Shown here piece by piece: positions 8,962-19,419 of a DNA stretch of 64,000 nucleotides. The stretch is taken from contig JAGWZK010000020.1 of NCBI GenBank assembly GCA_018968885.1, forward strand, positions 1-64,000, written 5' to 3'. Within the stretch, counting starts at the first letter, position 1. Each line of letters begins with the position of its first letter. A program made the translations under genes and the position numbers. Under the pieces are notes generated by a model. That model saw only the letters and a list, made by a program, of their open reading frames with translations, was not told the DNA's origin and searched no databases. The DNA is from Planctomycetota bacterium (GTDB lineage Bacteria > Planctomycetota > Phycisphaerae > Phycisphaerales > UBA1924).

Positions 8962-9690
8962 ATGGCCTCACCTCTCATCCAACTCAACGGCATCGAACGC
9001 ACTTTCCACATGGGGGAGATCGATGTCCACGTCCTGAAGGGCATCACGCTCACCATCAATCAAGGTGAGCTCGTTGCCCTCGTCGGCTCCTCCGGCTCGG
9101 GCAAAACCACGCTGATGAACATCCTCGGTTGTCTCGACCGCCCTTCCAAGGGTGAATATCGCCTCGACGGCGAGGAAATCTCCCGACTTTCCAACGACGG
9201 GCGCGCACTCGTCCGCAACCGCAAGATGGGCTTTGTCTTTCAGAACTTCAACCTTCTCCCACGCACTTCCGCTCTCGAGCAAGTCATCATGCCCCTTTCC
9301 TATACCGCCAGCGGCATGAGCGACCGTCAAGCCAGGGAACGAGGCAAGGAACTCCTCCGCAAAGTCGGCCTCGGCGAGCGGATGGACCACACTCCCAGCC
9401 AGCTTTCCGGTGGTCAGCAGCAGCGTGTTGCCATCGCCCGCGCCCTCGTCAACCGCCCACCCGTCCTCTTCGCCGATGAGCCCACCGGCAACCTTGATTC
9501 CAAGACCACACAGGAAGTCCTCAAGATGTTCCAGGATCTGAATCGTGATGAGGGGATCACGATCATCCTTGTCACGCATGATCCCGTCGTCGCCGCGACC
9601 GCCAAGCGCAACATCCGGCTCAAAGACGGCCTCCTCGAGTCCGACTTCATCGTTGAATCGCCATCTCTTCCGCAGGAGGCGCACGCATGA
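8962..9690 (+). CDS. MacB/LolD-type ABC transporter ATP-binding protein
   Basis: A 242-aa ATPase that powers the neighbouring MacB-like permease from the cytoplasmic face. It shows Walker [10 protein letters not shown] (near residue 43), the Q-loop in [10 protein letters not shown], signature LSGGQQQR (near 150), Walker [16 protein letters not shown] and the H-loop in ILVTHDP. ATG 8962 follows the adaptor stop by 16 bp. The stop overlaps the permease start as ATGA. In Proteobacteria MacB fuses ATPase and permease; here they are separate genes. Confidence 0.96.
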   Translation: MASPLIQLNGIERTFHMGEIDVHVLKGITLTINQGELVALVGSSGSGKTTLMNILGCLDRPSKGEYRLDGEEISRLSNDGRALVRNRKMGFVFQNFNLLPRTSALEQVIMPLSYTASGMSDRQARERGKELLRKVGLGERMDHTPSQLSGGQQQRVAIARALVNRPPVLFADEPTGNLDSKTTQEVLKMFQDLNRDEGITIILVTHDPVVAATAKRNIRLKDGLLESDFIVESPSLPQEAHA

Positions 9691-11036
9691 CTGTCTCTAC
9701 AATTCTCAAGACCGCCCTTCGCGCCCTCCGCCGCAACATCACCCGCTCGCTCCTCACCGTCTTGGGCATCGTCATCGGCATCGCCGCTGTCATTGCCATG
9801 ATGGAGATCGGCAAGGGCTCGAGTTCTTCCATCTCCAAAACCATCTCCAGCATGGGTGCCAACAACCTCATGATCATGCCCGGCACCGCCTCCAGCGGCG
9901 GTGTCAGTTTCGGGGCCGGTTCCTCTCTCACCATGACCGCCGAAGATGCCGAGGCCATCAAGCGTGATTGTCCCGCGGTCGGTCGTGTCGCTCCAGTTGT
10001 TCGTGCCCGCACCCAGGTTGTTTTTGAAGAGCGGAACTGGGTGCCAAGTTTCATTTACGGCTCAACTCCCGAATACCTTCAGGTGCGTGAGTGGGGGAAT
10101 CTGGTCGAAGGTGAAATGTTCACGGATGTGGATGTGCGGACCTCCGCGCGCCTCTGCGTCGTCGGTCAAACCATTGTCAAACAGCTCTTCGGCGGTATGT
10201 CTCCCGTCGGCAAGGAGATCCGCATCCAATCCGTGGCCTTTAAAGTCATCGGAGTTCTCTCCAGCAAAGGTGCCAACGCCTTTGGCATGGATCAGGACGA
10301 TGTCATCCTCGCCCCTTGGACCACCATCAAGTACCGTGTCACCGGCTCCTCCGGTTCGGGCGCTGCTGCGGGTGGCAATGCTGCCGCCAGCAGCACCACA
10401 AATTCTGTGTACCCCGGTGCTTCTGCCATCTTCCCCGTTCCCGCTGCGAACAAAGAGCCCACACCCGTCCGCTTCGCCAACATCGATCAGATTCAGGCCT
10501 CTGCCACCAGCCCCGCCCAGATCAAAGAAGCCATCAAGCAGATCACCGAAGTCTTGCGTGAGCGGCACCGCCTCCGCCCTGGCGAGCCCGATGATTTCAG
10601 CATCCGCGATATGACCGAAAGTGCCAACGCTCTGGCCAGCACCACCAACATGATGACGAATCTGTTGCTGGCCGTCGCACTCATCTCCCTCATCGTCGGT
10701 GGCGTCGGCATCATGAACATCATGCTCGTCTCCGTCACCGAGCGCACTCGCGAGATCGGCCTGCGCATGGCGGTGGGGGCTCGCGCCCGCGACATTCTCA
10801 CCCAGTTCCTCACCGAAGCCACCATCCTCTGCCTGATCGGCGGTATCGTCGGACTCCTGCTCGGTCGCGGTTCCGCCATGCTCGTGGAGAAGTTCCTCCG
10901 CTGGCCCGTCGAAGCCAGCATGGAGGCGGTGATTGCCTCCATTGCCACCTCCGCCGTGGTGGGCATCGTCTTTGGTTTCTATCCCGCGTGGAAGGCCTCG
11001 CGTCTCGACCCCATCGAAGCACTGCGCTATGAATAA
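9687..11036 (+). CDS. MacB-like ABC transporter permease
   Basis: A 449-aa permease with an N-terminal membrane helix ([20 protein letters not shown], residues 21-40), a large periplasmic domain, and three C-terminal FtsX helices. The first of these contains [20 protein letters not shown] near residue 335. It begins four bases inside the ATPase gene and overlaps the outer-membrane factor start by eight bases, so the tripartite pump is translated as a coupled unit. A Ser/Gly/Ala-rich insert near residues 217-245 in the periplasmic domain looks like a flexible loop. The exported substrate cannot be inferred. Confidence 0.95.
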   Translation: MTVSTILKTALRALRRNITRSLLTVLGIVIGIAAVIAMMEIGKGSSSSISKTISSMGANNLMIMPGTASSGGVSFGAGSSLTMTAEDAEAIKRDCPAVGRVAPVVRARTQVVFEERNWVPSFIYGSTPEYLQVREWGNLVEGEMFTDVDVRTSARLCVVGQTIVKQLFGGMSPVGKEIRIQSVAFKVIGVLSSKGANAFGMDQDDVILAPWTTIKYRVTGSSGSGAAAGGNAAASSTTNSVYPGASAIFPVPAANKEPTPVRFANIDQIQASATSPAQIKEAIKQITEVLRERHRLRPGEPDDFSIRDMTESANALASTTNMMTNLLLAVALISLIVGGVGIMNIMLVSVTERTREIGLRMAVGARARDILTQFLTEATILCLIGGIVGLLLGRGSAMLVEKFLRWPVEASMEAVIASIATSAVVGIVFGFYPAWKASRLDPIEALRYE

Positions 11037-12450
11037 ACCCACTTGCTCCATTCTGGGTCTTGTGTGCTCTGCCGCACTTTCCGGTTGCACCGTCGGCCCC
11101 AACTACCAATCGCCGCAAAACTCTTCACCCGCAGGCTGGAACGAACGCGGCCCCGGAGCTCCCCGCGGCACGCTCTCCTCGCCCCTTGTTGACGGCCCAG
11201 CCGATGTCTCGCGCTGGTGGCGCAACCTCAGCGATCCCACTCTCGCCGATCTCATCACCCGCGCGTACTCTCAGAATCTCGACATCGTGCAGGCTCAGGC
11301 CCGCGTTCGTCAGGCCCGCGCCAGCCGTGTGATCGCAGCCGCTGGCGGCCAACCCACCCTCGATCTCTCTGCCCGAGCCACCCGTCAACGCTCCAACTCC
11401 CGCTCAGGCGGCGTCACCAGCAACAATTTCCAGATCGGAGCCGATGCTTCCTGGGAGATCGATGTATTCGGCGGCATCGAACGCGGCGTCGAAGCCGCAG
11501 ATGCCGATCTTCGCGGCACGATCTCTGACCTGCACGCTCTCCAAGTCTCCCTTTCCGGCGAGATTGGCATCGCCTACTCCGAACTGCGCGGCTTCCAATC
11601 TCAACTTGAAATCACGAACCGCAACCTCGCCCTCCAGCTCGACACCCTCTCCCTCACCCGCGAACGCGCAGAAGCCGGCTTCGTCAGTCAACTCGATGTC
11701 GCCAACGCCGAGGCCCAGGTCGCTTCCACTCAGGCCCAGATCCCCACAATCCAGGCCTCCATCAATTCCTCCATCTACGCCATCTCCGTCCTTATCGGCG
11801 CTGAACCCGCCGAGTTGTACTCGCAGCTCATCACCGCCGCGCCGCTCCCTTCCGTGCCCTCTCAGGTCGCCGTCGGCATCCCTTCCGAAGTCCTCAAGCG
11901 TCGTCCTGATGTCCAACGCGCTGAAGAATCTCTCCACGCCGCAACTGCCCGCATCGGTGTTGCCGTTGCCGATCGCTATCCCAAGTTCACCATCGGCGCT
12001 TCAGCCGGACTCTCCAGCGACCGCTTCGAGTCCCTCGGCAATCTCGCCAACCGCTTCTGGTCTCTTTCTCCCGGAATCTCATGGTCTGTGCTGAATGGCG
12101 ACCGCGTCGAAGGCAATATCGCTCTCGCCACCGCCCGCGTCGAAGAAGCCGACGCTGCGTATCGCCAGTCGATCCTCATTGCCCTCCAGGACGTTGAGAC
12201 CGCGATGGCCAACTTCACACGCCAACAGCAACGCCGCGAACTCCTCGCTCAGGCCGTCGATGCCAATCGCCGCGCGGTCGAGCTCGCCCTCGAACGCTAT
12301 CAGGTCGGCAAGACCGATTTTCTCAGCGTCCTGAACGCCCAAGGGCAGCTTCTCTCCTCAGAACAAAATCTTTCGCAGGCCAACACCAACGTGCTCTCAA
12401 ACCTCATCACGCTGTACAAGGCCATGGGGGGAGGTTGGGAAGCCAAGTGA
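11029..12450 (+). CDS. TolC-like outer-membrane efflux lipoprotein (NodT/OprM family)
   Basis: The outer-membrane channel of the pump, 473 aa. ATG 11029 gives a lipoprotein signal ending in the lipobox LSGC (Cys 19), followed by TVGPNYQSP, typical of the NodT/OprM class. Two repeated OEP helical regions are present ([20 protein letters not shown] near 85; a second around residues 300-460), with the usual VRLVEL-like end replaced by [13 protein letters not shown]. It overlaps the permease by eight bases, completing adaptor, ATPase, permease and channel. The gene ends four bases from the end of the convergent FHA-GspE gene. Confidence 0.94.
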   Translation: MNKPTCSILGLVCSAALSGCTVGPNYQSPQNSSPAGWNERGPGAPRGTLSSPLVDGPADVSRWWRNLSDPTLADLITRAYSQNLDIVQAQARVRQARASRVIAAAGGQPTLDLSARATRQRSNSRSGGVTSNNFQIGADASWEIDVFGGIERGVEAADADLRGTISDLHALQVSLSGEIGIAYSELRGFQSQLEITNRNLALQLDTLSLTRERAEAGFVSQLDVANAEAQVASTQAQIPTIQASINSSIYAISVLIGAEPAELYSQLITAAPLPSVPSQVAVGIPSEVLKRRPDVQRAEESLHAATARIGVAVADRYPKFTIGASAGLSSDRFESLGNLANRFWSLSPGISWSVLNGDRVEGNIALATARVEEADAAYRQSILIALQDVETAMANFTRQQQRRELLAQAVDANRRAVELALERYQVGKTDFLSVLNAQGQLLSSEQNLSQANTNVLSNLITLYKAMGGGWEAK

Positions 12451-12454
12451 CGTT

Positions 12455-14236
12455 TTATCCCTGTCCCGCCACATGGTCAATTTCATCCAGTGATGTCACG
12501 CCCTCGCCCACCAACCTCCAGCCGTATTGGGGAAGGGTGGTAAACAGGCCGCTCTCAATCACCTTCTTCATTGCCGCGATCGTCGGGTTGTGCAGAACCA
12601 CATCACGCAATTCATCGTTGAACTCAAGCAATTCAAAGATGGCGCGTCTGCCTCGATATCCCGTCCGCAAGCAGCGTGTGCATCCCGTTGCCGCCAGCAT
12701 TTCATCTTTGCCTTGAATGTGCTTGCCAAGGCGCGTCGCTACGCCCGGTGGGATTGGCACCGGGTGCTTGCAGTGTTCGCACAGCACCCGTACCAGCCGC
12801 TGCGCGAGCACCAGATCGAGCGCGTTGGCCACCAGGTAGGGCTCCACTTTCAAATCCAGAAGGCGGAAGACCGCCGTCACCGTGTCTTTGGCGTGCAGAG
12901 TTGTGAAAACGACGTGGCCGGTCATCGCCGCTTGCATCGCTGTGCGAGCTGTCTCTTCATCGCGAATCTCGCCGACCAGAATCACATCCGGATCCTGTCT
13001 CAGCACGCTGCGAAGCATGGAGCCAAACGAGTTCCCCTTGTGATCATCCACGGGAATCTGCGTCACCCCCTCCAACTGATACTCCACCGGGTCTTCAATT
13101 GTGATGACGTTTCGCGTCTCGCGATCCACCTTGCGCAGCGCGTTGTACAGCGTCGTGGTCTTACCACTCCCCGTTGGCCCACACACCAGCAGCAGCCCGT
13201 GATCCTGCATGCACACACGCTCGACGCGGTCGATCATGTACTGCACCAGCCCCATTTCGGCCAGAGATTTGGGGATGCCTCGTTCGTCGAGCACACGCAA
13301 CACCAGCTTCTGCCCATGTACACTGGGAGTGAAACTCACGCGGAATTCCACTCGCCGATCCGGATACATCGCGGAAAAGTGCCCCTCCTGCACCGCCGCG
13401 TGCCCAGCCACCCGCATCTGGCACGCCGTCTTGATCAAGCCAAAGAAAAGCTCTCCCACCCGGTGCGGCAGTTCCACAATCTGCACCATCTGCCCATCGA
13501 TGCGCATGCGAATGTTGTATGTCTCACGCTTGGGCTCCACATGCACATCCGTCGCCCGTGTCTTACTCGCCAGTTGCAGAATCAGTCGCACCGAGTTCGG
13601 CCCCTCGCTGCTTCCCGAGAGGGCTGCAGACGGCTTGCCACCCGCATCGATCACACTGACGCGCTCTGGCTCGACACCCACCGGAGGCAGTGTGTCGATC
13701 AATTCGATGAGCTGAGTCTGCCACGGCAGATCCCGATCCGTTCGCGCGATTGCAGGGGCTGACGATGGTCCTGTTGGCTTATTGCGATACTCACCCGCTT
13801 CTGCCAAACCGATCTCAATTGAATCAAATGTCGGCGACGAGGTAGCCGCCCACTCCGATGATCCTGCCGAGGCCACCGGAATCGTCTCGATCTCCCCCGG
13901 TTTCTCTGCCACCGACGATTCCGCCGATGCATCGCCGAGTGTGCTCGTCGCCTCAACCAGAAACTGATGGGCCCCGATCTTCAGAATGTCGCCGGGCACC
14001 AGCACTTTGCTGCCGCTAATCCGCTGATCGTTCACCTTGGTGCCGTTGCGGCTCTTGAGATCAGTCAGAATCCACGCACCGGTGCCATCCGGGGCCAATT
14101 CGCAATGCACGCGGCTGCATTTGTCATCATCCAGCACCACCGAGCAACCTTGCTGCCTGCCAAAAGTGACCTTCTCCTCTTTCAAGACCACGGGTGCGAT
14201 CGAACCAACCAACGGGGTGAGTTGCCAGTGCGTCAA
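12455..14236 (-). CDS. FHA-domain PilB/GspE-type secretion ATPase
   Basis: A 593-aa fusion. Residues 1-105 form an FHA phosphothreonine-binding domain (FGRQQGCSVVLDD, CSRVHCEL, DLKSRNGTKVN). After a linker comes a GspE/PilB ATPase that drives assembly of type IV pili or type II secretion. It has Walker A GPTGSGKTTTLYN near residue 358, Asp box RQDPDVILVGEIRDEET, His box HVVFTTLHAKD, and a C-terminal tetracysteine zinc motif (CEHC...CTRC). The start is a TTG at 14236 with GGAG six bases upstream; no ATG gives the whole FHA domain. FHA on this ATPase suggests control by a Ser/Thr kinase. No other pilus or Gsp genes are in the window. Confidence 0.9.
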   Translation of the reverse strand: MTHWQLTPLVGSIAPVVLKEEKVTFGRQQGCSVVLDDDKCSRVHCELAPDGTGAWILTDLKSRNGTKVNDQRISGSKVLVPGDILKIGAHQFLVEATSTLGDASAESSVAEKPGEIETIPVASAGSSEWAATSSPTFDSIEIGLAEAGEYRNKPTGPSSAPAIARTDRDLPWQTQLIELIDTLPPVGVEPERVSVIDAGGKPSAALSGSSEGPNSVRLILQLASKTRATDVHVEPKRETYNIRMRIDGQMVQIVELPHRVGELFFGLIKTACQMRVAGHAAVQEGHFSAMYPDRRVEFRVSFTPSVHGQKLVLRVLDERGIPKSLAEMGLVQYMIDRVERVCMQDHGLLLVCGPTGSGKTTTLYNALRKVDRETRNVITIEDPVEYQLEGVTQIPVDDHKGNSFGSMLRSVLRQDPDVILVGEIRDEETARTAMQAAMTGHVVFTTLHAKDTVTAVFRLLDLKVEPYLVANALDLVLAQRLVRVLCEHCKHPVPIPPGVATRLGKHIQGKDEMLAATGCTRCLRTGYRGRRAIFELLEFNDELRDVVLHNPTIAAMKKVIESGLFTTLPQYGWRLVGEGVTSLDEIDHVAGQG

Positions 14237-14347
14237 GGGGTGCTCCGGGGGACGAGATCTGCAGATTGTACAAGTTGGTCCGTGCGTCCGTTGAACTCCC
14301 CAGAATCACGAATCATGCCCGCTTTTGGCTTCTACCATCCCGCCCTT

Positions 14348-15724
14348 ATGATCGATCTCAAGCATCTGCGTGATAATCCGGAGCACTACAAACTCGGCGC
14401 TGCCCGCAAGGCCAGCAATGTCGATATCGACCGCCTTCTCACCCTCGATGCCCAGAAGCGTCAATCCATGACCGAAATGGAGAACCTGCGAGCCCAGCAG
14501 CGCGTCATCGAGAAGGAAGCCGGACCTCAGATCGGTAAGCTCGCCGGGGCGATCAAGAAAGCCGACGGCGCCGAAAAGGCCAAACTCGAAGCCGAGCTCG
14601 AGGCCCTCAAGGCCAAGCCCGCCGCCCTCAAGTCCCAGATTCAGCAGCACGATGAGCGTCTCGCGGCACTCGAACCCGAGATCAACGCCCTCCTTCTGCA
14701 AGTCCCCCTTCCCCCCGATGCCGATGTCCCCGTTGGCAAGGGGAGCGAAGACAACGTCGAGATCCGCCGCTGGGCACCCTCCTGGTTTGACCCCTCCAAG
14801 GCCTTCGAGGCCAACAAGGGCTTTAAAGCCAAATCACACATTGATCTGGTCAGCACGCTTAAGCTCGCCGACTTCGAACGCGGCGTGAAACTCGGTGGCA
14901 CGCGGCACTATCTCCTCACCGGCGATGGCATGCGCCTGCAGCAAGCCGTCCTGCGCTTCGCCTTTGACACCATGATCGAAAAGCACGGCTTCACACCCGT
15001 CTACGTCCCCGTCATCGTCCGCGAAGAGACGATGATCGGCACCGGCTTTTTCCCCCAGGGGCGCGAGCAGGCGTATCACATCGAAGAATCCAAGCGTGGC
15101 GGCGGCCACGATGCCTTCCTCACCGGCACCGGCGAAGTCGGCCTGATGGGCATCCACATGAATGAGATTCTCGATGAATCCTCATTCCCTCTCAAATACT
15201 GCACCGTCAGCACCTGCTTCCGCCGCGAAGCGGGCGCTGCAGGCAAAGACACCGCCGGCCTCTACCGCATCCACCAATTCGAAAAGGTTGAGCAGGTGGT
15301 GATCACCCGCGCCGATGAAGCTGAAAGCCGCGACTGGCACAAGAAGATGATCTCTTACGTCGAGGGTCTCCTCCAGGCCCTCGAACTTCCCTACCGCCTC
15401 CTGCAATGCTGCACTGGCGACCTTGGCCCCAAGAACGCCGACATGGTGGATATCGAGTGCTGGATGCCCAGCCGCGGCACGGGCGGCGAATACGGCGAAA
15501 CTCACTCCGCCTCGCGCCTCTATGACTACCAGTGCCGTCGCCTCAATATCCGCTATCGCAGCGGAGACAAAGGCACGGTGGTGTGCCACTCCCTCAACAA
15601 CACGGTCGCCGCCAGCCCACGCATTCTGATCCCGATTCTGGAGATGTATCAGAATATCGATGGCACGGTCACGGTGCCCAAGGTGCTGCGCCCCTACATG
15701 GGCGGCAAAGAGAAGATTGGGTGA
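14348..15724 (+). CDS. serS: serine--tRNA ligase
   Basis: Charges tRNA-Ser (and tRNA-Sec) with serine in the cytoplasm. The 458-aa protein has the N-terminal tRNA-binding coiled coil (residues 25-110, Lys/Glu/Ala-rich). Class II motif 2 is seen as TCFRREAGAAGKDTAGLYR near residue 300, and motif 3 at the C-terminus (PRILIPILEMYQN). ATG 14348 (MIDLKHLRDNP) is the canonical start; the frame is open upstream to 13967, but that part overlaps the divergent FHA gene. Slightly longer than the usual 420-430 residues because of insertions in the catalytic domain (FEESKRGGGHDAF-like region near 255). Confidence 0.97.
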   Translation: MIDLKHLRDNPEHYKLGAARKASNVDIDRLLTLDAQKRQSMTEMENLRAQQRVIEKEAGPQIGKLAGAIKKADGAEKAKLEAELEALKAKPAALKSQIQQHDERLAALEPEINALLLQVPLPPDADVPVGKGSEDNVEIRRWAPSWFDPSKAFEANKGFKAKSHIDLVSTLKLADFERGVKLGGTRHYLLTGDGMRLQQAVLRFAFDTMIEKHGFTPVYVPVIVREETMIGTGFFPQGREQAYHIEESKRGGGHDAFLTGTGEVGLMGIHMNEILDESSFPLKYCTVSTCFRREAGAAGKDTAGLYRIHQFEKVEQVVITRADEAESRDWHKKMISYVEGLLQALELPYRLLQCCTGDLGPKNADMVDIECWMPSRGTGGEYGETHSASRLYDYQCRRLNIRYRSGDKGTVVCHSLNNTVAASPRILIPILEMYQNIDGTVTVPKVLRPYMGGKEKIG

Positions 15725-15758
15725 AGTGAGCCCAACGCGAATCACTGGAAAAACTCAC

Positions 15759-15787
15759 TTGAAACTTGCTTAAAATCACGGTGTAAC
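15759..15787 (+). promoter_or_regulatory. possible sigma70 promoter of the PEP-CTERM-like gene
   Basis: TTGAAA at 15759-15764 and TGTAAC at 15782-15787 are separated by exactly 17 bases, in the gap between serS and the secreted protein. The -10 is a poor match, so this is tentative. Confidence 0.35.
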
Positions 15788-15921
15788 GTGAGCGTCGAAT
15801 TCTCGCGCGACGCGTGAGCAATTCAATTTTCACTCGTTCACCCCTGAATGGCCCTGTTCTGTCTGGGCCGCCTCCCGTGGTGGGATGGTGGCCCAGACAA
15901 GGGGACTTCAGGAGAGTGCCC

Positions 15922-16815
15922 ATGTTCACGTTTAACTCATCATCTGGTCCAACAAGTGAATCTCTTTCAGCCCGTCTGAGGCTGGTCGTTACTGCCGCGG
16001 GTCTGGCCATGGCCAGTATCGCGCCTGTGGTCGGTGCGGCCATCACCGTCACCTACCCCCAAGCCAACAGCAATTACCACACGCATCAGGCCCATTACGG
16101 CTCGCTCACTTCCACCTTGGTTCCCGATCCCGTGGCCAACGCCAATGAGTTCTTTCTCTTGAACAACGTCTCACAGAAGACGCGCGATGAACTCGCCGGT
16201 GGGGTCACCGCCTTTGCCGGCTGGACCTTTGACTACACCACCAAATGGCAGAACACCGCCACTGGCAACCTCACCATCGATCTCTACATGGCTCGCGCGC
16301 TCGGTAACGCCTTCGGTGGCGCTGCCCTGCAAGCCCGCTACAACAAGGGTGCCAGTGATCCCAACATGAACCTCCAGTAGATCCAGCTCGTCAAGCCCAT
16401 CGGCATCCCCTTCGATCCTGACCAGATCTTCAATATTCACACCGGGGCGACCATCTCTAACGGCACAATCGCTGCCGCCAACGGCGAATTCATCGATCCC
16501 TGGCCCAACGATGGCATCGACGGCGGCCCTTTCTACTGGCACTCCGGTGAGTTTGCCGCCAACACCAACAGCGCCGACAACTTTGGCAATTTCAATCTCA
16601 AGTTCAGCGATCGACCCGCGACCGCCCTCCCGCCTGGTGTTGCCAAGACCGGCATGCTCTTTGAGCCCTACCTTGTCAATTGGGATGGCCGAAACCAGGG
16701 CCGCGTCGAATTCCTGGATGGCATCCAGTGGGGATATGAACTGGTGCCAACCCCTGGTTCAGCTTCCCTGGCTGCGATTGGCGGCATGCTGATCGGTCGT
16801 CGCCGCCGTCGCTAA
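15922..16815 (+). pseudogene. PEP-CTERM-like secreted protein interrupted by an in-frame TAG
   Basis: From ATG 15922 (AGGAG nine bases upstream) the frame encodes a signal peptide (LVVTAAGLAMASIAPVVGAA) and an exported domain up to a TAG at 16378-16380. The same frame then continues without other stops for 145 codons to TAA 16815. The second half includes FEPYLVNWDGRNQ and ends in a sorting tail, VPTPGS followed by a hydrophobic stretch and RRRRR. That tail is the planctomycete variant of PEP-CTERM, removed by an exosortase. Both halves read as one protein of 297 residues. A single CAG-to-TAG change would explain it; sequencing error or readthrough are alternatives. The exported domain is not one I recognise. 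Confidence 0.8.
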
Positions 16816-17005
16816 GGACCCGCTCGGACGGGGATTTACCTGCTTTCTAGAAAAATCTTCCGAATGCGTGAGTGATCAACCGGGGATGCGTTGAAATAGG
16901 GGATTCAGGCGGTTTGCGTCGTCTGAAGCCAACCAACCCCGTCTCCCACACACAGCGGCGTCACCCTCGAGAAGGTCTCGGGGGTGCGTCGCTTTTGGAC
17001 CATCG

Positions 17006-18376
17006 TCATCCCAATCTCGACAAGGCCGTCGCCAGATCCACCCGCGCTCCGGGCACGTCAGGTTGTGTCACGCCCTTGTTCCGCAGGTCGGCAACCAATG
17101 CCGCGATGTTGCTGCGCAGCGGCGCGACAAACTCCATGCGTTTCTCAGTGATCGGGTGATCAAACGCCAGCAACGCGGCATGCAGGGCCGGATGCTCAAT
17201 CAGGTTCTCACCGCCGCGTCGTGCGTATGGCTTGCCCCCATACATGTCATCCCCGACGATTGGAAAACCGTGTTCTGACAGATGCACGCGAATCTGATGC
17301 GTCCGTCCCGTCTTCAGATCAAGTTCGACCAGCGAATACAACCCGTTCTCAGTCACCGGCAACCTTGCCAATCCCGGCGGCAGTGGGGTGGGTGTGCGCG
17401 GCACCCATCCCGTTCGCAACTCCGGCACCGTCGAACTCGGCGATTCTCCAACTCGCACCCCATACCATTCTCTCACCCGATACAGAGTCAGCGCTGGCTT
17501 TCCCAGCTCATCGTGCCGCACGACTTGCTTCTCGCGGTATCCCTTCTCCCGAGAAGGGTGAGGACCAATGGGGAAATCGATGGCATCCTGCGCTGGCTCA
17601 ACGATGCCGTGGACCACAGCGAGGTAGCGTTTCTCCACTCGCCGATGCTCAAAACTGTGCCCTAGTTTCCAGTGTGCCTCATCAGTCTTGGCAAAAACGA
17701 TGCACCCCGAAGTGTGCCGATCAAGTCTGTGCACCACGCCTGGGCGGGCAAATTCGTTGCCAACCGTGGAAAGATCGCCACCAAACTGGCTTCGGTTGCG
17801 AAAGTGAAATGCCAGTGCCGAGAGCATCGTTCCTTTGATGTGCGATCGCGCCGGATGCACGATGATGTCGGGCTGTTTATTCAAAACGATGATGTGCTGA
17901 TCTTCAAAGAGCACTTCCAGCGGAATGTCTTCGGGCTGAATGTTCTTGCTCGGAGGAAGTGGAACCACCACCTCCACAGCATCATTCTTTCGCAAATCTG
18001 TCGAGGCTTTAGGCAACTTTCCGTTGACCTTGACACTCCCCTCATCAATCAGTTTCTGCACCTGGTTGCGGCTGAGAAAATCGATCCGATCGCAGAGATA
18101 GCGATCCAACCGATTGTGCAAGTCCTTGCTCAAGACAAACCGCACCGTGCGGATAGCCCGCTCAGCATCGGGTGAAAGCCCACCCCGCAGTTCTTCGCCA
18201 TCCTCATCTGCTTCACTCGACGCCTGCGCCGCCTGCATCGCCGATTGAATCGCGTTATGCACACTCTCGGCGTTGACTTTCCCACCAGGTCCGGGCGCGA
18301 TCGCCCCTGACCCTAACTCGATGCGATCATCGCCCTCAGAGTCATCGCGTAAAGATGGTGGCCGCTGCTTGGGCAT
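17006..18376 (-). CDS. RluA-family 23S rRNA/tRNA pseudouridine synthase
   Basis: Converts uridine to pseudouridine in structured RNA, probably 23S rRNA. The 456-aa protein has an 80-residue acidic N-terminal extension and an S4 RNA-binding domain (RLDRYLCDRIDFLSRNQVQK, near 93). The RluA catalytic core follows, with its signature HRLDRHTSGCIVFAKT (catalytic Asp near residue 224) and GRTHQIRVHL near 362. A Pro-rich insert of about 35 residues (around 312-345) is unusual. ATG 18376 is chosen; a GTG lies at 18385. It is the last gene of the leftward train starting at resB. Confidence 0.93.
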   Translation of the reverse strand: MPKQRPPSLRDDSEGDDRIELGSGAIAPGPGGKVNAESVHNAIQSAMQAAQASSEADEDGEELRGGLSPDAERAIRTVRFVLSKDLHNRLDRYLCDRIDFLSRNQVQKLIDEGSVKVNGKLPKASTDLRKNDAVEVVVPLPPSKNIQPEDIPLEVLFEDQHIIVLNKQPDIIVHPARSHIKGTMLSALAFHFRNRSQFGGDLSTVGNEFARPGVVHRLDRHTSGCIVFAKTDEAHWKLGHSFEHRRVEKRYLAVVHGIVEPAQDAIDFPIGPHPSREKGYREKQVVRHDELGKPALTLYRVREWYGVRVGESPSSTVPELRTGWVPRTPTPLPPGLARLPVTENGLYSLVELDLKTGRTHQIRVHLSEHGFPIVGDDMYGGKPYARRGGENLIEHPALHAALLAFDHPITEKRMEFVAPLRSNIAALVADLRNKGVTQPDVPGARVDLATALSRLG

Positions 18377-18397
18377 CGCACACACACATCCGCTGCA

Positions 18398-19375
18398 TCA
18401 CTTTTTGTCTGGAGAAGGAGTTGGAGCCGGACTCGCGGGAGGAGCTGTTGGCGGCGTGGTCGGTTGATCCGACGGAGCCGGAACGGGTGTTGGTGCAGGA
18501 GCCGCACCGGGAGCAGGTACCGCAGCATCAGGTGTTGCGGGTGGTGTAGTTGCCGGAGCGTCAGTGGGGGTGGGGTTTGAGGGAGTTGGCGGTGGTGTCA
18601 GAGGGCGATCAAACCCTTCAATCCTCGGGAACTCCGTGCCCGCAGCCAGCGTCGGCAACACCACTAACCCATCCAGAGAGGCAATCCGCTTGCGCGCCAC
18701 ATCGGCATGCGCGGCAAAGGGGCCGCCATCGCACAACTCGATCAACTTGGTGTAATTGGCTTTGGCCTCATCAAACTTGGAACGCGATTCCGCAACCGCC
18801 GCCAGCCCATGCAGGGCATTGATCTGCATCAGCAGTTGCCCTTGCGTCGCTTGAGCAGTTGTCAGAATCTCGCGATACAACGCATCGGCGTTGTCCAGAT
18901 AGCTCGTCACATCCTCAGGCTTCAGTGCATCATCAGGGCTCGACAGCGCACCATCCGGCGTGTATGTCGCGCCCGGCTTGGCACCCACGCGCACAGCGCG
19001 CAGGTATGCATCTGCCGCCTGCAGTTTGGCCAAGGTCGCCACGCCCCTGATCTTGGGATAATCCTCGGCCACGCTCCGCAGCACATCCGGGTTGGCATCG
19101 CCTGCGCTCAGTGGGTTGACCAGCCGCGCATTCACGCGATCCAGCCGGTAGCTGCCACTGGCGGCATTCAGATCCTTGAAGGCATCAGCCACCTGCGTTG
19201 ACTTTGACTTGGTGTAGCGCTGCCACCCGGCATACCCAAGCGCGACGACCGCCACCACCAGCAGGATGGGCGTGCTCCACTTCTTGAGAAAGTCGATGAA
19301 CTCGTAGTTCAGCCGTGACTCTTCAAGGCCTGCTCGTTCGCGAATCTCAAAATGCCGTTTATCCATGTCTGCCAT
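18398..19375 (-). CDS. TPR-like single-pass membrane protein with Pro/Thr-rich tail
   Basis: A 325-aa protein. A charged cytoplasmic N-terminus (ESRLNYEFIDFLKKW) leads into one transmembrane helix (PILLVVAVVALGYAGW, residues 34-49). A helical repeat region with TPR/YfgM-like spacing follows (LQAADAYLRAVR, FDEAKANYTKLIELCDGGPF), then a 75-residue Pro/Ala/Thr-rich tail from about residue 250. The architecture resembles YfgM-type proteins that sit with the secretion machinery, but the relation is weak. ATG 19375 is chosen; ATG 19366 is also possible. Adjacent to the RluA-type gene, 21 bp apart, so probably co-transcribed. Confidence 0.75.
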   Translation of the reverse strand: MADMDKRHFEIRERAGLEESRLNYEFIDFLKKWSTPILLVVAVVALGYAGWQRYTKSKSTQVADAFKDLNAASGSYRLDRVNARLVNPLSAGDANPDVLRSVAEDYPKIRGVATLAKLQAADAYLRAVRVGAKPGATYTPDGALSSPDDALKPEDVTSYLDNADALYREILTTAQATQGQLLMQINALHGLAAVAESRSKFDEAKANYTKLIELCDGGPFAAHADVARKRIASLDGLVVLPTLAAGTEFPRIEGFDRPLTPPPTPSNPTPTDAPATTPPATPDAAVPAPGAAPAPTPVPAPSDQPTTPPTAPPASPAPTPSPDKK

Positions 19376-19419
19376 ACGGGCCAAGGGTAGGGTGGCTTGA
19401 GGCTTGAAACCGCCTCGTT

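Noticed and set aside
12527..13762. A 411-codon + strand open frame inside the FHA-GspE gene
   Set aside because: His/Arg/Gln-rich shadow of the secretion ATPase, which shows Walker and His-box motifs in the other strand.
16844..16853. A third TTTCTAGAAA palindrome, like the ones at the dockerin promoter
   Set aside because: It lies between the 3' ends of two convergent genes with no promoter nearby, so an operator role is unlikely; probably chance.
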